DNA of 64,000 nt from Simiduia sp. 21SJ11W-1 (GTDB lineage Bacteria > Pseudomonadota > Gammaproteobacteria > Pseudomonadales > Cellvibrionaceae): NCBI RefSeq assembly GCF_024138675.1, contig NZ_CP090959.1:3522001-3586000 (forward strand), given 5' to 3'. Position numbers and translations under genes: made by a program. Under the pieces are notes generated by a model. It did not search any database, had not been told where the DNA came from, and saw nothing but the letters and a program-made list of their open reading frames with translations. Below are positions 61,118 to 64,000 of the stretch, in pieces. Each line of letters begins with the position of its first letter. Positions within the stretch are counted from its first letter, which is position 1.

Positions 61118-62005
61118 ATGGAAAATCGTTACCTCAGCATTGAACAGGTTGCCATGCACTTCCCCACCCCGAAGGGTGAATTCTGCGCGCTGCAAGATGT
61201 TTCGCTGCGCATCAACAAAGGCGAGTTCATCTCACTAATTGGCCACTCTGGCTGCGGAAAATCTACCGTGCTAAATATTGTGGCAGGGCTTTATCAGGCC
61301 ACAAAAGGTGGCGTGATATTAGATGGCAAAGAAGTGAACGAGCCCGGCCCCGAGCGCGCCGTGGTATTTCAGAACCACAGCCTGCTACCCTGGCTCAGCG
61401 CCTATGAAAATGTGGCGCTTGCCGTGCAACAGGTTTTTCGCGGCAAGAAATCCAAGCCCGAGATGCGCGAGTGGATTGAGCACAATCTGCGTCTGGTTCA
61501 CATGGAGCACGCCATGCACAAGCGCCCCCACGAAATTTCCGGCGGCATGAAGCAGCGGGTGGGCATTGCACGCGCGCTTGCCATGGAGCCAAAAGTGCTG
61601 CTGATGGACGAGCCCTTTGGTGCACTGGATGCCCTAACCCGCGCGCACTTGCAAGATTCACTCATTGAGATTCAATCTGAACTCAATAGCACCGTGATAA
61701 TGATTACCCACGATGTAGACGAAGCCGTACTGCTTTCAGACCGAATTGTCATGATGACCAACGGGCCGGCCGCCACTGTGGGTGAAATTCTGGAAGTGGA
61801 TTTAGCCCGCCCGCGCGATCGCATCGCACTGGCGCACGATGCCCGCTACAACCACTACCGTGCCGAAGTACTTGAATTTTTGCACCGCAGACACAGTAAT
61901 CCGGCGGCCACCAATAAAAAGGCAGAGCCGAACTCCGACGCTGCCACAGCCAAGGCAGACGAGGCCAGCGCTAAGAAGAAAGCCGAGGTACGCGCAGTTG
62001 CCTGA
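61118..62005 (+). CDS. nrtD: ABC transporter ATPase (NrtD-like)
   Basis: 295 residues. Walker [11 protein letters not shown]-loop [12 protein letters not shown] signature ISGGMKQR (in place of LSGGQ), Walker [14 protein letters not shown] and H-loop MITHD. The C-terminal tail after about 260 is Ala/Lys/Glu-rich and low-complexity ([21 protein letters not shown]), a family extension without known function. It lacks the CmpA-like regulatory domain of cyanobacterial NrtC. 23 bp after the permease gene. Confidence 0.9.
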   Translation: MENRYLSIEQVAMHFPTPKGEFCALQDVSLRINKGEFISLIGHSGCGKSTVLNIVAGLYQATKGGVILDGKEVNEPGPERAVVFQNHSLLPWLSAYENVALAVQQVFRGKKSKPEMREWIEHNLRLVHMEHAMHKRPHEISGGMKQRVGIARALAMEPKVLLMDEPFGALDALTRAHLQDSLIEIQSELNSTVIMITHDVDEAVLLSDRIVMMTNGPAATVGEILEVDLARPRDRIALAHDARYNHYRAEVLEFLHRRHSNPAATNKKAEPNSDAATAKADEASAKKKAEVRAVA

Positions 62006-62029
62006 GGCCAAGCCTATAAGTGCTGGCCT
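62005..62029 (+). terminator. Weak hairpin after the ABC operon
   Basis: AGGCCA...TGGCCT arms around a 13-nt loop, followed by TTTGGG. A poor terminator; reported as the only candidate. Confidence 0.3.
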
Positions 62030-62150
62030 TTGGGCAAAATCCACGTCTGAAAAGTGTCATATTTTTTAGATAGGCTTGCTCACTCTTAACTTAAGTAGGC
62101 AGCCCAAACAATGGGTTTGATGCCAGTGGGTAAAATCTGGAAAGCGCATT

Positions 62151-62178
62151 AGAAAAACAGAGAAACAGAGAAACAGAG
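62151..62178. repeat. Short tandem repeat, unit AGAAACAG x3
   Basis: An 8-bp unit repeated about three times upstream of hbdH. Such runs can slip in length; here it lies about 85 bp before the start codon. Confidence 0.7.
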
Positions 62179-62260
62179 CGAACAAGAACCGGATAGCAAA
62201 CACATAAGGAAGCCAACAGGCAGCAGTACAACACGCCGCAGATTAGCAGGAGCCAGGCCC

Positions 62261-63034
62261 ATGAGTGATACAACACGCAAGGCACTGATTACCGGAGCCG
62301 CCAGTGGTATAGGTTTGGGGCTGGCGGCCCACCTATACGCGCAAGGCTACCGCGTGTATATGGCAGATCTAGACAGCGACGCCGCAGGCCAGGCTGCCCA
62401 ACAACTGGCACTGCAACCAGGGGCGGGCGAACTGATACCTTGCGTACTGGATGTGTGCGACCCCGCCCAAGCCAGCCAACTGGCGCGCGAACTGGGTGCA
62501 TTGGATGTACTGGTAAACAATGCCGGCATTCAACATGTGGCACCCCTTGAAGCCTTTCCTGCCAATACCTGGGCGCGCATTATCAACGTTTTATTGGTGG
62601 GGCCGGCCATGGTCACCCAGGCCTTTTTACCGGCCATGAAAGCAAAAAATTTCGGACGCATTGTCAACATCGGCTCAATCCACTCGCTGGTGGCCTCACC
62701 CTATAAAAGCGCCTACGTGGCCGCCAAACAAGGCCTGCTGGGCTTCAGCAAGGCTTTGGCACTGGAAACCGCCCAGCAAAATATCACCATCAACACCTTG
62801 TGCCCGGCCTATGTAAAAACCCCGCTTGTGGAAAAACAAATTGCAAGCCAGGCGCAAGCGCACAACATGAGCGAGGCCGAGGTGATAGACACCATCATGC
62901 TAAAACCCATGCCCAAGAAATCTTTCATCAGCCAGGCTGAGCTGAACGCCGCACTGGATTTTTGCATCAGCCCCCAAGGGCGCAATTTCACGGGCCAAAC
63001 CCTGGTACTCGATGGCGGCTGGACCGCGCAATAA
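62261..63034 (+). CDS. hbdH: 3-hydroxybutyrate dehydrogenase (SDR)
   Basis: 257 residues, short-chain dehydrogenase. NAD-binding TGAASGIGLGLA, NNAGIQH, catalytic Ser in NIGSIHSLV and YxxxK in YVAAK. The C-terminal PMPKKSFISQAELNAALDFCISPQGRNFTGQTLVLDGGW is typical of D-3-hydroxybutyrate dehydrogenases, interconverting acetoacetate and 3-hydroxybutyrate. AGGAG precedes the start. Next to phaC, and acetoacetate is the product of liuE in this window. Confidence 0.92.
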   Translation: MSDTTRKALITGAASGIGLGLAAHLYAQGYRVYMADLDSDAAGQAAQQLALQPGAGELIPCVLDVCDPAQASQLARELGALDVLVNNAGIQHVAPLEAFPANTWARIINVLLVGPAMVTQAFLPAMKAKNFGRIVNIGSIHSLVASPYKSAYVAAKQGLLGFSKALALETAQQNITINTLCPAYVKTPLVEKQIASQAQAHNMSEAEVIDTIMLKPMPKKSFISQAELNAALDFCISPQGRNFTGQTLVLDGGWTAQ

Positions 63035-63087
63035 AAAGCGGTACACCTGAATACCTATTTAAAAACTGTTTTGCCGAGGCTTGCACC

Positions 63088-64000
63088 ATGCAGACAAACT
63101 ACGCCGAAATGATGTCGCAAATGGCCACTACCGCACTACACCAGTGGCAGCAGCTCACCCGGCCCTTGGGCCAGGGGCTTGCCAGCAAGGCAACCATTAA
63201 CCCGCAAAAATGGGCCGACCTCCAGCTTGAGTGCTTTCGCAAACAAGCAGAACTCTGGCAGGCACTTGCAGACGCACTGCCGGAAAACAAACCCCTACCC
63301 GATGTGGTAGCACCCAAAGGCGACCCACGCTTTAGCGATACCGACTGGGCGAGCAACCCGCTGTTCAGTTTTTTGCGCCAGTCCTATCTACTTAATACCC
63401 AAATGATTGAACAGCAACTGGCCAGCATGGAATTTGAAGATGCCACCAGCGCACAGCAAATACAGTTTTATGCACGCCAATACATGAACGCCTGCTCGCC
63501 CGCCAACTTTGCCTGGAGCAACCCGGAAGTGGTGCGAGATACACTGGCGCGCCAAGGTGAAAACCTGCGCAGCGGCATGGCCAACTTGCTGGAAGACCTC
63601 GCCCAAAGCCCAGCGGCCAGCCTGCGGGTAAGCCAGGTAGATGGCACAGAGTTTTGCGTGGGTAAAAATGTTGCCAGCACCGAGGGCGCGGTGGTGTATC
63701 GCAACAAAGTTATGGAGCTCATTCAATACACGCCGCGTAGCCGCGAACACTTTGCTCGGCCTTTGTTAATCGTGCCGCCGTTTATCAACAAGTACTACAT
63801 TCTGGATTTGAACGAGCGAAAATCCCTGGTGCGCTGGCTACTTGACCAAGGCTTTAGCGTGTTCATGATCTCTTGGGTAAACCCTGACGCCGAGCACAAG
63901 CAGCTTGGCTTTGCCGACTACCTTACAGACGGCGTGGTGCAGGCAGCCCGTGTGGTACAAACCATCTCAGGGGCCGATAAAATCAACGCCGCAGGCTACT
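63088..64000 (+). CDS. phaC: Class I polyhydroxyalkanoate synthase, 5' part only
   Basis: 304 complete codons, then the window ends. PHA synthase N-terminal pattern: NPLFSFLRQSYLLNTQMIEQQL, FYARQYMNACSPANFAWSNPEVVRDT, then RPLLIVPPFINKYYILDLNERKSLVRWLLDQGFSVFMISWVNPD. The last residues (INAAGY) abut the expected lipase-box cysteine, which lies just outside. Polymerises 3-hydroxyacyl-CoA into storage polyester. 53 bp after hbdH. Confidence 0.95.
   Translation, partial: MQTNYAEMMSQMATTALHQWQQLTRPLGQGLASKATINPQKWADLQLECFRKQAELWQALADALPENKPLPDVVAPKGDPRFSDTDWASNPLFSFLRQSYLLNTQMIEQQLASMEFEDATSAQQIQFYARQYMNACSPANFAWSNPEVVRDTLARQGENLRSGMANLLEDLAQSPAASLRVSQVDGTEFCVGKNVASTEGAVVYRNKVMELIQYTPRSREHFARPLLIVPPFINKYYILDLNERKSLVRWLLDQGFSVFMISWVNPDAEHKQLGFADYLTDGVVQAARVVQTISGADKINAAGY

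Overview
The window looks like the chromosome of a marine gammaproteobacterium close to Cellvibrionales such as Simiduia, Teredinibacter or Saccharophagus. This is inferred from gene order and protein style, not from a search. Indicators are the serB/ytjB-like divergent pair beside a fimX-like gene, a complete liu (leucine catabolism) operon, LapD-type c-di-GMP receptors, aroQ-accB-accC, and a hydroxybutyrate dehydrogenase followed by a PHA synthase. No rRNA, tRNA, CRISPR array or prophage was seen.

Layout. 1-6.4 kb holds the 5' part of bioF, bioB with a probable BirA operator, comF, a FabH-like synthase, srkA, an acetyltransferase and cysE. 6.6-13.9 kb holds a pair of c-di-GMP/type IV pilus-related genes (a large PilZ-like protein and a FimX homologue with degenerate GGDEF and EVL motifs), serB, its divergent partner and a DUF2884 gene. 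14.1-21.3 kb is liuR-liuA-liuB-liuC-liuD-liuE behind a perfect 16-bp LiuR-type palindrome. 21.8-33.45 kb is an integron cassette array on the minus strand, with 25 clear attC sites, a degenerate 26th and no integrase in the window (a CALIN-type cluster). 34.1-37.2 kb is a nucleotide/nucleoside salvage locus: cytidine deaminase, a LacI-type regulator and a phosphoesterase-acid phosphatase fusion lipoprotein. 37.3-44.2 kb runs on the minus strand: polB, a DUF2333 gene, a PCuAC copper chaperone, a LapD-like receptor and a TPR lipoprotein. 44.4-55.7 kb is mixed housekeeping: dsbD, aroQ-accB-accC, an M1 peptidase, a cold-shock protein, a Gdx/SugE exporter, an acyltransferase, an M14 peptidase, a YbaK-like deacylase, a thioesterase and a cupin. 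55.7-62 kb holds a PilJ-N-like sensor, a porin and a nitrate-type ABC transporter. 62.3-64 kb is hbdH followed by phaC, which is cut by the window end.

The most unusual region is the array. Most cassettes carry one small minus-strand gene, often membrane, zinc-ribbon, lipoprotein or VOC proteins. Two carry type II toxin-antitoxin modules on the opposite strand with their own promoters. Eight carry no credible gene. These eight fall into three size-constant families: 268-275 bp x3, 278-279 bp x3 and 303-307 bp x2. Families 1 and 2 share ordered sequence blocks. Family 2 copies are nearly identical except for one 25-26 nt window that differs in every copy. This looks like an RNA or regulatory cassette lineage rather than decayed genes.

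Functional links: biotin synthesis (bioB-bioF) supports two biotin enzymes in the window, methylcrotonyl-CoA carboxylase (liuB/liuD) and acetyl-CoA carboxylase (accB/accC). Acetyl-CoA and acetoacetate from the liu pathway can feed hydroxybutyrate/PHA metabolism (hbdH-phaC).
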